64,000 bases of DNA from Streptomyces sp. ICC1 (GCF_003287935.1 NZ_CP030287.1:1922001-1986000), one strand, 5' to 3'. Shown: positions 8,769 to 17,549, numbered from the stretch's first letter. Translations and numbers: made by a program. The notes: a model not told the origin generated them from the sequence alone.

Positions 8769-10904
8769 TCAGCGCTGCCACCCGGAATCCGCGCGACCGC
8801 TCGGCGCGACCGTCGGCGGCAGGACGGCCCGGTGCCACGGCAAGGACGGCGGACGGCTGCCGAGCGGCTCGGATCCGGCCGGGGGAGCGGTCGTGACGTG
8901 CAGCCCGGCGTCCAGGCCGAGGGCCACGGCGACGGCCGTGCCGTCGGGCTCGGCCAGGCCGGCCGGTGCGCCCGTGTAGAGCATCTGGGACTCGTACCAG
9001 GACCGGGCGCCGTCCGGGCCCGACACGGCGACCGTGCCCGTGCCCGCGCGGCCGGCGAGCACGCCGCCCGCGACGCCGACGGCGCCGTAGCCGCCCTCGC
9101 CGCCCGCCTCGGTGACCGGCGAGAACTTCGGCGCGGATCCCGCGGGCCCGCCCGCGGTGGCCAGGGCCGTGGCCACGGTGCCCGTGCCCGGCCGGCGGAA
9201 GTGCAGGCGTACGCCCTCGCCCTGCGCGCTCGCCGAGAGGGGACCGGTGGTCGCCGGCAGCCCGGTGGGGAAGGGGCCGCCGGACGGGCCGCCCGGGGCC
9301 GGCTGGATCCAGGCCAGCACGCTCTGGGCGGTGGCCGCGTAGACGTGGCGCCGGCCCGCGCCGTCGGCCGCCGTGACGGGGTCGCCCTGCAGGGCGGCGC
9401 CGCCCAGGGCCTGCCACGTGCCGAAGTCACCGCCCGGGGCCGTCTGCGCGAGGGCGCGCAGGGTGCGCCGGGAATCGCGTACGTACACGGTCATGCGGCC
9501 CGCGGGGTCCACGGCGACGGCCGGCGCACTGATCGCCGAAGTGCCGGATATGTCGTCCGTGTCCGGGGTGCCCAGCGACTGCCACGGGCCGAACGCGCCG
9601 TCCGGCGCGGCCTGGACGGCGTACACGAGGCCGCGCCCGTAGTCCTGAGGTCCCGGGCCCAGGGTGGTGCGGGTGCCGAAGACCGCGACCCTGCCGTCGG
9701 GGAGCCGGACCGCCGTGGCGCCCGCGTCGATCCCGTCGCCCGGGAGGAACTCGGGGCCCTGCCAGGCGGCCTTGGGGCCGGTGCGCGACCAGTACGCCAT
9801 CCGGCCGTCCAGGACGGCGAAGGCCCACAGCCGGCCGGGAACGCCCTCGGTCATCCAGGAGGTGGTGTCGCCCCGGCCGTAGCGCAGGGTCTGGCTCCAT
9901 CCGGCGCCGGCCGGCCGCGTCGCGGTCTTGCGGTCGCCGCAGCCGGCGGGGCTGCCGCACCAGTCCTGGTGGTCCATCCAGGCGTAGGTCTTGAGGTAGC
10001 CGAGCTTCTCCTCGGCCGCCTGCGGGTCGAGCGTCGGGGGCAGGGAGCTGTTGGGGTAGCTCACGTAGTTCTGGACCGAGAAGTGCGGCCGGTCCGCGGA
10101 CTTCGCGTAGCGCTCGGTCGCGGCCTGCACGAACCGGGCGCCGTACATGTGGTCCTGGTGGTCGAGGAAGGCCCCGCCGCCGTGGGCCCGGCCGGGAGTC
10201 GGGTCCTGCGTGCGTATCGTGGTCGGCCGGTACGTCGCGAAGACGCCCGCTATGGCCTCCACGACCTGATCCCTGGTGTACGAGAACGAGGGCTTGACCG
10301 GAGTCCCGGAGGCGAGCTGGGCGCCCAGGGCGGGGACCCTGCCGTCCCACAGTCCGCGCAGGCTGTCCGGATTGTCGCCGGAGATGCTGCGGGCCTCGCG
10401 CAGCTGCATCCAGACCAGGTTGACCTCGGGCCTGGCGACGAGGACGTCCACCTCGGCCCGGCCCCCGCCGGCGGTGGGTATGGACTTGCGCTGCCAGGCG
10501 CTGGTCCGGTTCCCGGTGGCCATCTGGGCATAGGCGGCGCGGATGCCGTTCTGCCGGGCTTCGGCGTAGGCGGCGTGGTCGGCGGGCCCGGCGGGATCCT
10601 GCAGGTGCGGGCTGTGGGCCTCGTTGCGGCCGTCGGCCTCGCCGGAGGTGAGGTAGACGGTGGAGACCTCGACGCCCGTCGATATGGAGCGGCTCAGGTC
10701 CGGGTTCATGAAGAAGAGGTCGTCGTCGGGGTGCGCGACGACTTGGAGGACCGTGCCCTCGGTCACACTCGACGGGAGCGCCGCCTCGGGGGCCGCCGGC
10801 TCCTGCGCGCTCCCGTGTCCGTAGGCCCAGGTGGTCACCCCGGCGCCGGCGACGGCGAGCGTGGTGAGCAGGGCCGCGAGGCGGGTGCGGCTGGCCAGGG
10901 ACAT
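8769..10904 (-). CDS. secreted PIG-L family deacetylase with C-terminal beta-propeller/lectin-like region
   Basis: 711 residues. A signal peptide or membrane anchor occupies about residues 1-35. The PIG-L (GlcNAc de-N-acetylase, LmbE-like) domain follows, with VVAHPDDDLFF supplying the metal-binding HPDD motif and DHQDHMYGA the distal His pair. From about residue 380 on, repeated blades (LWAFAVLDGRMAYWSR, RVAVFGTRT, LVYAVQAAPDGAFGPWQSL) resemble PLL/fucolectin-type sugar-binding propellers. It presumably trims N-acetyl groups from a surface or environmental glycan. ATG at 10904 begins the signal peptide; a longer reading upstream is not credible. Confidence 0.85.
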   Translation of the reverse strand: MSLASRTRLAALLTTLAVAGAGVTTWAYGHGSAQEPAAPEAALPSSVTEGTVLQVVAHPDDDLFFMNPDLSRSISTGVEVSTVYLTSGEADGRNEAHSPHLQDPAGPADHAAYAEARQNGIRAAYAQMATGNRTSAWQRKSIPTAGGGRAEVDVLVARPEVNLVWMQLREARSISGDNPDSLRGLWDGRVPALGAQLASGTPVKPSFSYTRDQVVEAIAGVFATYRPTTIRTQDPTPGRAHGGGAFLDHQDHMYGARFVQAATERYAKSADRPHFSVQNYVSYPNSSLPPTLDPQAAEEKLGYLKTYAWMDHQDWCGSPAGCGDRKTATRPAGAGWSQTLRYGRGDTTSWMTEGVPGRLWAFAVLDGRMAYWSRTGPKAAWQGPEFLPGDGIDAGATAVRLPDGRVAVFGTRTTLGPGPQDYGRGLVYAVQAAPDGAFGPWQSLGTPDTDDISGTSAISAPAVAVDPAGRMTVYVRDSRRTLRALAQTAPGGDFGTWQALGGAALQGDPVTAADGAGRRHVYAATAQSVLAWIQPAPGGPSGGPFPTGLPATTGPLSASAQGEGVRLHFRRPGTGTVATALATAGGPAGSAPKFSPVTEAGGEGGYGAVGVAGGVLAGRAGTGTVAVSGPDGARSWYESQMLYTGAPAGLAEPDGTAVAVALGLDAGLHVTTAPPAGSEPLGSRPPSLPWHRAVLPPTVAPSGRADSGWQR

Positions 10905-11298
10905 CGAGAACGCCTTGAGGATCGGTCCGGTGCGGAATTCCGCCGAGGGGGGTGGGTCGGTGCCCCGATGGCCCCACCGCTTCCGGAGGCGACCGGGCCC
11001 GATTATGCCTCGGGTGCTTGCGGCTGACACACCCTCAAGAGGCATATGAAGGCATACAATCCGATCACTCCCATTCATCGGATACATCCCATTTGTCATC
11101 ATTGGGGATGTGGGTGGGTGCGTTCTGCCGACCGCGGGAGCGTGCCGGGCACCGCTTCTTCCGGGCGCTGCGCCGACGGGGCGGGACGCCGACCGAGACG
11201 GGGGTCACACCCGGCTCAACGGCCACCGGCCACCGGCCACGGGCCGGGGGCCGTCGCCGGTGTGCGGCGGCGGCCCCCGGTGGGGTGCGAAGGGTGGA
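10905..11298. other. 394-bp intergenic: PIG-L promoter side and chitinase terminator
   Basis: No gene is supported here. The part near 11030-11110 is unusually AT-rich for this genome and probably holds the PIG-L promoter. It includes an imperfect inverted repeat (ACATCCCA at 11084-11091 against TGGGGATGT at 11103-11111) that could be an operator. The part near 11244-11280 is the chitinase terminator. Confidence 0.5.
11244..11280 (-). terminator. hairpin terminator of the chitinase gene
   Basis: Arms CCGGGGGCCGTCGCCG (11244 onward) and CGGCGGCGGCCCCCGG (to 11280) pair with one mismatch around a short loop, 19 bp past the chitinase stop. Confidence 0.6.
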
Positions 11299-12984
11299 TC
11301 AGCCGGTGAAGCCGGTCGTGATGGAGGTGAACTGCCAGTCGCTCTGGGCGATGCCGGAGCAGGTCTCCTGCAGGCCGCCGCCGGGGCAGCCGCGGTCGCG
11401 GTTCACCGACCAGAAGGCGAGGCGCGCGATGTGGTGGGAGTTGGCCCAGTTGCGGATGTCGGTCCAGTTCTGGACGGTCGTGGTCTCCTGGGTGTCGCTG
11501 ATGCCGTTCATGCCCGAGATGCCGATGTGGGCGTAGGCGGTCGCGTCGTCCCATCCGTAGGTGGACTTGAGCTTGGCCTTCAGGCCCTCGGTCGCGCTGA
11601 CGGTGCTGGCGTACATGTCGGTCGAGGCGTTGCCGAAGTCGAACGGCATGATGGTGAAGACGTCGATGCCGGTGTTGAGCGCCTTCGACTGCTCTATCAG
11701 TCGGTTGCCCCAGCTGGTCGGGCCGGTGGTGCTGGTGCCGAAGGTCAGGATGGTCTTCAGGCCGGGGTTGTTCTGCTTGACGATCTTGAGTGCCCCCAGG
11801 ATGCGGTCCTGGACCACGGCGTTCTCGAACTCGTCCGTGTTCTCGATGTCCACGTCGATGGCCTTGAGGCCGTAGGCGCTGATGACCTGCTGGTAGGCGC
11901 CGGCCAGGGCCTCGGCGCTGGAGCAGTTGGGGCCGAGCTTGTTGCCCTGCCAGCCGCCGATGGAGGGCACGATGTCACCGCCCGCCGCGCGGATCGAGGC
12001 GATGGTGCTCTGGTCCACACCGCCGGTCAGCGGGCGCTGGCCGTCCCAGGACGGGTTGCACCCGCCGGAGGAGAGGATGAAGGCCATGGTGAACCACTTG
12101 GCGCCGGTCGCGTTCATCACGCTCGTCGCGCTCGGTGGGTTGCCCCAGCCCAGGTAGAGGTACGGTGCGGCCTGCTTGAAGCCGGTCGGCGGTGTGGTCC
12201 CGTTGTCGGTGGTGACGTTGACCGGGTTGGAGGCGGGCGAGCTGTTCCCGGCGAGGTCGCGGGCGCGGACCGTGAACCCGTAGGCCGTGTTGGGGGTCAG
12301 GCCGCTCACGGTGACGCTGGTGGTGGTCGAGGTGGCGACCTTGTTGCCGCCCTGGAAGACGTCGTAGCCGGTGACGCCGACGTTGTCCGTGGACGCCGTC
12401 CAGGCCAGGGACGCGGTGGTGGAGGTCTTGCCGGTGGAGGCGAGGCTTCCGGGCGTGGTGGGCGCCTGCGTGTCGACGGTGCCGCCGGGTCCGTCCAGGG
12501 TGATGTCGTCGGCGTGGTAAGTGCCCTGCCCGTACCAGCCGTTGAGGTAGACCTCGGCGCTGGTCTGGGAGGCGCCGGTGGTGAAGCTGACGGTCAGCTT
12601 GGTGTAGGCGGCGGCCGAGGGGGTCCAGGTGGAGGCCCCGCCGGTGACCCCGAGGTAGACGTAGCTGCCGCGGACCCAGGCGGAGAGGGTGTAGGTGGTG
12701 TTGGGCTGCACGGCGACCGTCTGCGTGCACTTGGCGTTGTCGGAGGCGCTCGCCGCTCCGGCGAGCGCCTTGCTCCCGCCGTGCACGGGGGATCCGACCA
12801 CGGAGCCCAGGCCTCCGGAACAGGACCAGCCGGCCGTGCTGCCGGTCTCGAAGTCGCCGTTGCCGAGCAGGTTGGCGCCGAACGCCGCACCGGGAGAGGT
12901 CAACACCGCGGCCGCGCCGAGCAGGGTGGCGCCGAGGCCGCAGGCCAGACGGGTTCGGATTCTGGTGCTGGTGCTGGTACGCAA
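11299..12984 (-). CDS. secreted GH18 chitinase with carbohydrate-binding and FnIII domains
   Basis: 561 residues, modular. Signal peptide 1-36; a carbohydrate-binding module of the CBM16/CBM4-9 jelly-roll type from about 37 to 165 (NLLGNGDFETGSTAGWS opening); a fibronectin-III domain about 175-262; then a GH18 catalytic domain. The catalytic D-x-D-x-E core reads AIDVDIE, encoded near 11850. It hydrolyses beta-1,4-GlcNAc polymers outside the cell. The start is a TTG at 12984 with GGAGG seven bases upstream. The promoter region has a chitin-response repeat, fitting induction by chitin. Confidence 0.9.
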   Translation of the reverse strand: MRTSTSTRIRTRLACGLGATLLGAAAVLTSPGAAFGANLLGNGDFETGSTAGWSCSGGLGSVVGSPVHGGSKALAGAASASDNAKCTQTVAVQPNTTYTLSAWVRGSYVYLGVTGGASTWTPSAAAYTKLTVSFTTGASQTSAEVYLNGWYGQGTYHADDITLDGPGGTVDTQAPTTPGSLASTGKTSTTASLAWTASTDNVGVTGYDVFQGGNKVATSTTTSVTVSGLTPNTAYGFTVRARDLAGNSSPASNPVNVTTDNGTTPPTGFKQAAPYLYLGWGNPPSATSVMNATGAKWFTMAFILSSGGCNPSWDGQRPLTGGVDQSTIASIRAAGGDIVPSIGGWQGNKLGPNCSSAEALAGAYQQVISAYGLKAIDVDIENTDEFENAVVQDRILGALKIVKQNNPGLKTILTFGTSTTGPTSWGNRLIEQSKALNTGIDVFTIMPFDFGNASTDMYASTVSATEGLKAKLKSTYGWDDATAYAHIGISGMNGISDTQETTTVQNWTDIRNWANSHHIARLAFWSVNRDRGCPGGGLQETCSGIAQSDWQFTSITTGFTG

Positions 12985-13154
12985 GGAAGTGCCTCCAGTG
13001 GGAATGGGGGGACGGCGCGAAGCGCGAAGCGCGGGGCGTACGGCCGCTGGACGTGGGGGAGTCGGCGGCGGGAGGGAGCCCGCCGAAGGGTCGTACGCCG
13101 GGTGGGGCAGGGGAGTTGGCTTCGTGGCGACTGCGTGACGGCTTCGTGGCCGGG

Positions 13155-13184
13155 AACCTAATCCTCCGGAAGGGCCGCCGTCAA
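13155..13184 (-). promoter_or_regulatory. predicted chitinase promoter
   Basis: Reading on the minus strand: TTGACG (13184-13179), 18-bp spacer, TAGGTT (13160-13155). Both hexamers match the HrdB-type consensus of Streptomyces. The start codon is about 170 bp downstream, giving a long leader. Confidence 0.5.
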
Positions 13185-13185
13185 C

Positions 13186-13197
13186 AGGTCTGGACCA
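13186..13197 (-). promoter_or_regulatory. chitin-response operator (chi direct-repeat/DasR-like site)
   Basis: The minus strand reads TGGTCCAGACCT, identical to the 12-bp repeat described upstream of Streptomyces chitinase genes and close to the core of the DasR-responsive element (TGGTCTAGACCA type). It sits directly upstream of the predicted -35 box, where a regulator could block or activate. Only one perfect copy is seen, whereas classical promoters have two. Confidence 0.6.
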
Positions 13198-13332
13198 ACT
13201 GGAAGTTGGTTACCCCAATCGGAAAGTTTCCTAACCGTGAGGGTTGACAAGGGGGCCGCGTTTTCGCGAGCCTGGCCCGACAGAGTGGCCACACCCGCCC
13301 CTAGTGGAGCCCCCGCCGCGGGGCATTTCGGC

Positions 13333-13360
13333 CCGCCGTGGGGCAGCCGGCCCACGGCGG
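13333..13360 (-). terminator. hairpin terminator after APH-fold gene
   Basis: Perfect arms CCGCCGTGGG (13333-13342) and CCCACGGCGG (13351-13360) with an 8-nt loop, about 50 bp past the stop of the kinase gene. Confidence 0.55.
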
Positions 13361-13408
13361 ATCGACAGGCCCACGGCGTGCCGACAGGCCACGGCGGATC
13401 GGTGCTCC

Positions 13409-14308
13409 TCAGCCGATGAGCGCCTCGGTGATCTGCCGCGTGGTCTGCGCGGCGACGCGCGGGTCGGTGGCCGCGGCGTGGACGTACGCGTTCAGTCCGG
13501 TGGCCAGGGCCCAGCCGCGGCCCCGGGTCCAGGTGGCGCCGTCCACGCCGAGCGCGGTACGGAAGGCGGCCCGGCTCCGGGCGGACATCAGGGTGAAGGC
13601 GATGGTCAGGTCGCGGGCCGGGTTGCCGATGCCGAGGCCGCCGAAGTCGATGACCGCGCTGAGGCGGCCGTCGACGGTCAGCAGGTTGCCGGTGTGGAGG
13701 TCGCCGTGGAACCAGACCGGAGCCCGGTCCCAGCCGGGGGCTCCCAGCGCCGCGTCCCACAGCCCGGTCATGGCCGCGGCGTCGAACGCGTCGCCGACCC
13801 GCGCGATGGCGGCGCGCGTCGCACGGTCCCGGTCGGCGAGCGGCTCGGCGGTGAGGTCGTCGCGGACGCCCCCGGCCGGGACGGCCACGGGTGTGAACCG
13901 CTGAAGGGCGGTCAGGAACCTCGCCAGCTCGACGGCGGCCTCCGACGAGTCGGCCAGTGCCTCGACGGTCGCGACCTCCCCGTCCAGCCAGCGGGAGACC
14001 GACCAGGGCCACGGATAGCCGAGGCCGGGCCGGCCCACCGCCACCGGTACCGGGATGGCCAGCGGCAGGTGCGGGGCGAGCCGGGGCAGCCACTCGGACT
14101 CCTTCTCGGCGTGCCCGATGACCCCGGAGCCGCGGGGCAGCCGGACCGACAGCTCCTCGCCCAGCCGATGGATCACATGGTCCGCGCCGGCCGGGTCGAG
14201 GAGTCTGAGGGGCAGCCCGGCCCACTGCGGGAACTGCGCGTCGACCAGGCGTCGGACCAGTGCGGCGTCGATCACCGGGCGGGTGTGCGAGGCCGTCTCG
14301 GTCTCCAA
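13409..14308 (-). CDS. aminoglycoside phosphotransferase family kinase
   Basis: About 299 residues. APH/ChoK kinase fold: the catalytic loop VWFHGDLHTGNLL (HGDxxxxN), the metal-binding AVIDFGGLGIGNPARD, and an N-terminal segment FPQWAGLPLRLL typical of the APH enzymes widespread in Streptomyces. The natural substrate is unknown; members phosphorylate antibiotics or small metabolites. The start is uncertain: TTG at 14308 has GGAG at a good distance, while an ATG at 14362 has no ribosome site. It is divergent from the HTH/MFS pair. Confidence 0.8.
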   Translation of the reverse strand: METETASHTRPVIDAALVRRLVDAQFPQWAGLPLRLLDPAGADHVIHRLGEELSVRLPRGSGVIGHAEKESEWLPRLAPHLPLAIPVPVAVGRPGLGYPWPWSVSRWLDGEVATVEALADSSEAAVELARFLTALQRFTPVAVPAGGVRDDLTAEPLADRDRATRAAIARVGDAFDAAAMTGLWDAALGAPGWDRAPVWFHGDLHTGNLLTVDGRLSAVIDFGGLGIGNPARDLTIAFTLMSARSRAAFRTALGVDGATWTRGRGWALATGLNAYVHAAATDPRVAAQTTRQITEALIG

Positions 14309-14541
14309 GGACAACTCCTGCCGTCGGCCCGCTCCGTGGCGGCGGGCGGCCGGAGCCATCACAGTGCGCCGCGCGCCCGCCTGTCGAGCGGTTTTCCGGT
14401 CGGGGACGATTGCCGGGATCGCTGCCGGGGCGGCCGCGCCGTCACGAGGCGATCATGCGCGCGCTGACCTTCTCTGGACATACGCGCCGTGCGAGGGTTG
14501 CCTGGCCCCGGACCGCTCGCGAATCCCCCAAAGAAACTCTG

Positions 14542-14555
14542 CAAAAATACTTTTG
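14542..14555. promoter_or_regulatory. AT-rich inverted repeat upstream of HTH regulator
   Basis: CAAAA (14542-14546) and TTTTG (14551-14555) are inverted around ATAC in an AT-rich island 32 bp before the regulator start. This is plausible as an autoregulatory operator for the adjacent ArsR-type protein. Confidence 0.35.
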
Positions 14556-14586
14556 GAAAAGCCTCGGGCAGTTCTACGATCCCGTC

Positions 14587-15315
14587 ATGGTCAGCGAAGA
14601 GCGCAAGCGCGTACTCGATCCCGAACAGGACGCGGCAGCCCTGAAGGCACTCACCCACCCGCTGCGCATCCGGCTGCTCGGGATGCTGCGCCAGGACGGC
14701 CCGGCCACAGCCAGTGAACTCGCGGTCAGGACCGCGGAGTCGTCCGCCTCCACCAGCTATCACCTGCGGGTTCTGGCGAAGTACGCGTTCGTCGCGGAGG
14801 CCGGGAACCGCGACGGCAGGGAGCGCCGCTGGCAGGCGGTGCACTCCCTGACCTCCTGGAGCAACAAGGCCATGGAGGGCTCGCCGGACAGCCTGGCCTG
14901 GGTCAGCCTGTCGCGCAGGGCCCAGGTCGAGCACCTGGAGCGCTCCCTCGCCCGGCACGAGGCCGACATCGCCGACGGCCGGCTCGCCCGGGAATGGGTC
15001 GAGCCGTCCGGAATGAGCGACCTGATGCCCCGTCTGACCCCGGAGTCCCTCACCGAACTGTGGGAAGCGCTCGACCGGAAGCTGGCGGAGCTGACCGCCC
15101 GCGATGCTGCGGATCCGCGCGCCACGCAGGTCATGCTCCTCACCGCCGGGCTGCCCCTGGCCCCGCACGACCCCGGCGCGGAGCCGCAACCCGCCGCCGC
15201 AGCGGGGTCGGGCCCGGCGGCGGGCCCCGCGACAGGCCCTGCGGGCACGGACCTCACGGGCACGGACCTCGCAGGCACGGACCTCACGGGCACGGAAGCC
15301 GAGGACGCGTCGTGA
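14587..15315 (+). CDS. ArsR-type helix-turn-helix transcriptional regulator
   Basis: 242 residues. A winged HTH at about residues 15-90 (ALKALTHPLRIRLLGMLRQ, then SASTSYHLRVLAKYAFV) is of the ArsR/HTH_20 type that controls a neighbouring transporter. A middle helical region follows. The last ~60 residues are Ala/Gly/Pro-rich and end in GTDLTGTDLAGTDLTGTE, a degenerate pentapeptide repeat. ATG at 14587 is preceded by an AT-rich promoter region. The stop overlaps the GTG start of the MFS gene (GTGA), so the two are co-translated. Confidence 0.85.
   Translation: MVSEERKRVLDPEQDAAALKALTHPLRIRLLGMLRQDGPATASELAVRTAESSASTSYHLRVLAKYAFVAEAGNRDGRERRWQAVHSLTSWSNKAMEGSPDSLAWVSLSRRAQVEHLERSLARHEADIADGRLAREWVEPSGMSDLMPRLTPESLTELWEALDRKLAELTARDAADPRATQVMLLTAGLPLAPHDPGAEPQPAAAAGSGPAAGPATGPAGTDLTGTDLAGTDLTGTEAEDAS
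15244..15300 (+). repeat. in-frame 15-bp tandem repeat, 3.8 copies
   Basis: The unit GGCACGGACCTCACG at 15244, 15259 and 15274, with a partial copy at 15289, encodes GTDLT-like pentapeptides at the C-terminus of the HTH regulator. Near-identity between copies indicates recent expansion. Confidence 0.8.
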
Positions 15316-16688
15316 CCGGGCCGCTGCTGGACATATCCTCCGCACGCCGCCGCTACGTCACCGTCTGCGTCCTGTTCTGGCTGCCGCTGGGACTGACCAT
15401 CGCCCCCCTGATCCTGCTGTTCACCGAGCGCGGCATGGCCATGACCGCCATCGCGGGCTTCTTCGCCGCGCACTCCCTCACCGCCGCCGCGCTCGAACTC
15501 CCCACCGGAGGGCTGTCCGACGTCCTGGGCCGCCGCTCCGTCCTGGCCGCCGCCGGCGTCCTGAACCTGACCGCCCTCACCCTCGTGGGCCTGGGCACCA
15601 CCGCCTGGACGCTCGGAGCCGGCATGGCCCTCATGGGAGCGGGCCGCGCCCTGTCCAGCGGACCGGCCGAAGCCTGGTACGTCGACACCGTCCACGCGCA
15701 CTCGGGCCCCGACACCGAACTGCGCACCGGACTCGCCCGCGGCTCCTCCGCGACGTCCGCCGCCCTCGCAGCGGGCACGCTACTCGGTGGCGTCCTTCCC
15801 TGGCTGCTCGGACTCGGCCCCGAGCTCGGCGATCGACTGAGCGAAGCGAGCTCGGGACTGGTCCTGCCCCTCTCCACCCCGCCGCTCCTGGGCGCGGCCG
15901 TCGAGATCGCCTTCGTCCTGTACGTCCTGACCGCGCTGCGGGAGCCGCCCCGACCGGCGGCCACCCTGCGCGGGGTGCTCCGCGGCATCCCGACAACCGT
16001 CCTGGAGGGGCTGCGCCTCGGCGGCCGCGACGCGCTGGTCCGCCGGATCCTCCTCAGCGCGGGGGCCGCCGGCAGCGCCCTCGCCGCGATCGAACTGCTG
16101 ACGCCGGGCCGGGCCGCGGCCCTCACCGGCGGATCGGGATCGGGCGCGGTGCTCTTCGCCGCGCTCGCGTGCGCCGGATTCGTCTGCTCCGCCGTGGGCA
16201 GCCACCTCGCGCCGCTGACCGCCCGGCTCGCGGGAAGCGGCGAGCGCGCCGTCCTGGTGAGCCTCGGCACCAGCGCGACGGGGCTGCTCCTGCTCGGCGC
16301 CACCGCGGCGGCCTCCGGAGCGGCCTCCATGGTCCTCGCCGTCACCGGCTACGGCATGGTCTACCTCGGCCTCGGCTCGGCGGGACCGAGCGAGAACGAC
16401 ATCCTGCACCGCCGCGTCCCCAGCGCGGGCCGGGCCACCGCGCTGTCCGTCCAGTCGCTCACCCTGCAACTGACGGCGGCCCTCACCGGCCTGGTCATCG
16501 GCTCCCTTCCGGCAGGGCCGCTGCCCTGGCTGCTGGGAGGCGCCGTGCTGCTGGCCGGAGCCCTCCTGTGGATCCGGCGCGGCGGGCCCGTACCCCCCGC
16601 TCTGCCGACACTGCCCCAGCCGCGGCCCCACTCCCTTCGGAGCCGGCCGGCAGAGGCCCTTCAGTCGCCGGAGAACCCCCAGAAGTAG
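15312..16688 (+). CDS. MFS transporter
   Basis: 458 residues with about 12 hydrophobic segments, e.g. YVTVCVLFWLPLGLTIAPLI and LGAGMALMGAGRAL. The MFS loop signature between helices 2 and 3 reads GGLSDVLGRRSVL. The GTG start at 15312 overlaps the HTH stop. It is probably an efflux carrier controlled by the upstream regulator. The last 28 bases overlap the 3' end of the convergent hypothetical gene. Confidence 0.85.
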   Translation: MTGPLLDISSARRRYVTVCVLFWLPLGLTIAPLILLFTERGMAMTAIAGFFAAHSLTAAALELPTGGLSDVLGRRSVLAAAGVLNLTALTLVGLGTTAWTLGAGMALMGAGRALSSGPAEAWYVDTVHAHSGPDTELRTGLARGSSATSAALAAGTLLGGVLPWLLGLGPELGDRLSEASSGLVLPLSTPPLLGAAVEIAFVLYVLTALREPPRPAATLRGVLRGIPTTVLEGLRLGGRDALVRRILLSAGAAGSALAAIELLTPGRAAALTGGSGSGAVLFAALACAGFVCSAVGSHLAPLTARLAGSGERAVLVSLGTSATGLLLLGATAAASGAASMVLAVTGYGMVYLGLGSAGPSENDILHRRVPSAGRATALSVQSLTLQLTAALTGLVIGSLPAGPLPWLLGGAVLLAGALLWIRRGGPVPPALPTLPQPRPHSLRSRPAEALQSPENPQK

Positions 16689-17101
16689 ATCTCCTCGGGC
16701 CGGCCACCGGCATCGTGCAGGACCGCGCACCTGCCGAACCAGCTTCGAGCGGCAAGCGGTTCCAGCGCGTTTATGTGTGCCCGGGTGGGGCGGTCGGTCC
16801 TGGCCAGCCGGCGAGCCTCGAGGGGCTGGACGGGCTGCACGGTGCAGTAGTCGGGTTCCTCACCCGGCCGCAGCATCCTGTGCATGTCCAGGATCGAGTG
16901 CGTCCCTTCCTCCTGGACCCGCTCGTCCTCCCACAACTCGGCGAGCGTCGACGGCCGCCCCCTGGGCTTGCCGCCGTCGTCTTCGGCGTCGGGATCCCAG
17001 TAGTAGTCACCCGTCTCGAAGACCCTCCGCCGCAGCGCGTCCAACGCCGCCCCGAGATCCTCCTGGTAAGGAACGTAGTACTCCCACCCCGACGCACCCA
17101 C
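16661..17101 (-). CDS. conserved hypothetical protein
   Basis: 146 residues, acidic and soluble, no membrane segment. Opens GASGWEYYVPYQEDLGAALD and contains RRRVFETGDYYWDPDAEDDGG and LAELWEDERVQEEGTHSILD. I recall similar small proteins in Streptomyces genomes but know no function. The start is a GTG at 17101 that lies inside the left copy of a direct repeat, so its upstream control region is shared with the second copy at 18.3 kb. It overlaps the MFS 3' end tail to tail. Confidence 0.65.
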   Translation of the reverse strand: MGASGWEYYVPYQEDLGAALDALRRRVFETGDYYWDPDAEDDGGKPRGRPSTLAELWEDERVQEEGTHSILDMHRMLRPGEEPDYCTVQPVQPLEARRLARTDRPTRAHINALEPLAARSWFGRCAVLHDAGGRPEEIYFWGFSGD

Positions 17102-17230
17102 GACAACCGCCCCCGTATCCGGTTCCAAGCCTCTGACCGAAGCTAACAGCGGCCACTGACAAGCCCGGGCGATCAGGCGCGGCACCGGGTGGAGCGTCAG
17201 ACCTGCCGCCGCAGCCACGAGTCGAGAGCC
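17094..17230. repeat. direct repeat, left copy (137 bp)
   Basis: Matches 18341-18480. The last 80 bp (17151-17230 against 18401-18480) are identical; the first ~57 bp are similar with small indels. The block contains the start codon of the 16661-17101 gene and a copy of the final ~10 codons (SWLRRQV end) of the HAD gene. Confidence 0.9.
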
Positions 17231-17234
17231 TTGC

Positions 17235-17549
17235 TCAGGTCGATTGGATGGCGATGGTCCGGCCATCTGGGTCCGTGAGTAGGTGGTGGCCGGGTGCCAG
17301 CGGGGGTTTCGCGGAGGTACCGGGAATGGTGAGGCCCAGGCGAAGGACGCTGGTCTCGCGGCCGGGGCGTGCCGGGTAGATCTCGAAGACCGTGCCGTCC
17401 GCGAAGACGGCCGCGTAGTGGCGGGGGCCCTGGCCGTGCTGCTCGGTTGCGAAGCGCAGGCCGAGGTCGCTGTAGAAGTCTCGGCATGCTTCAAGCTGGG
17501 GCGAGTACAGGACCAGCAGGGTCGCACGGATGCTGCTCGGTTCACTCAT
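17235..17549 (-). CDS. VOC/glyoxalase family protein
   Basis: 104 residues, a single vicinal-oxygen-chelate domain: SIRATLLVLYSPQLEACRDFYSDLGL opens the fold, with GPRHYAAVFADGTVFEIYPA in the middle and LLTDPDGRTIAI at the end. Metal ligands (His and Glu) are partly present. Members include glyoxalase I, dioxygenases and antibiotic-binding proteins. ATG at 17549 has AGGAG just upstream. It lies inside the 1.1-kb segment bounded by the direct repeat. Confidence 0.8.
   Translation of the reverse strand: MSEPSSIRATLLVLYSPQLEACRDFYSDLGLRFATEQHGQGPRHYAAVFADGTVFEIYPARPGRETSVLRLGLTIPGTSAKPPLAPGHHLLTDPDGRTIAIQST

Larger units (their letters stand above)
12985..13408. other. 424-bp intergenic: chitinase control region and APH terminator
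   Basis: No gene. It contains the chitinase leader, its promoter and operator at about 13155-13200, an inverted repeat CCAACT/AGTTGG just upstream of the operator at about 13195-13210, and the hairpin that closes the kinase gene at 13333-13360. Imperfect direct repeats of a CACGGCG..GACAGGCC unit occupy 13352-13400. Confidence 0.6.

Noticed and set aside
8478..11027. Long open frame on the plus strand opposite kbl and the PIG-L gene
   Set aside because: In ~72% GC DNA antisense frames stay open by chance. The translated sequence is Arg/Gly/Ala-rich with no family motif, while the minus strand has clear HPDD and PLP motifs.
11110..13161. 683-codon frame antisense to the chitinase
   Set aside because: Shadow of the chitinase third-codon-position bias; no signal peptide or domain.
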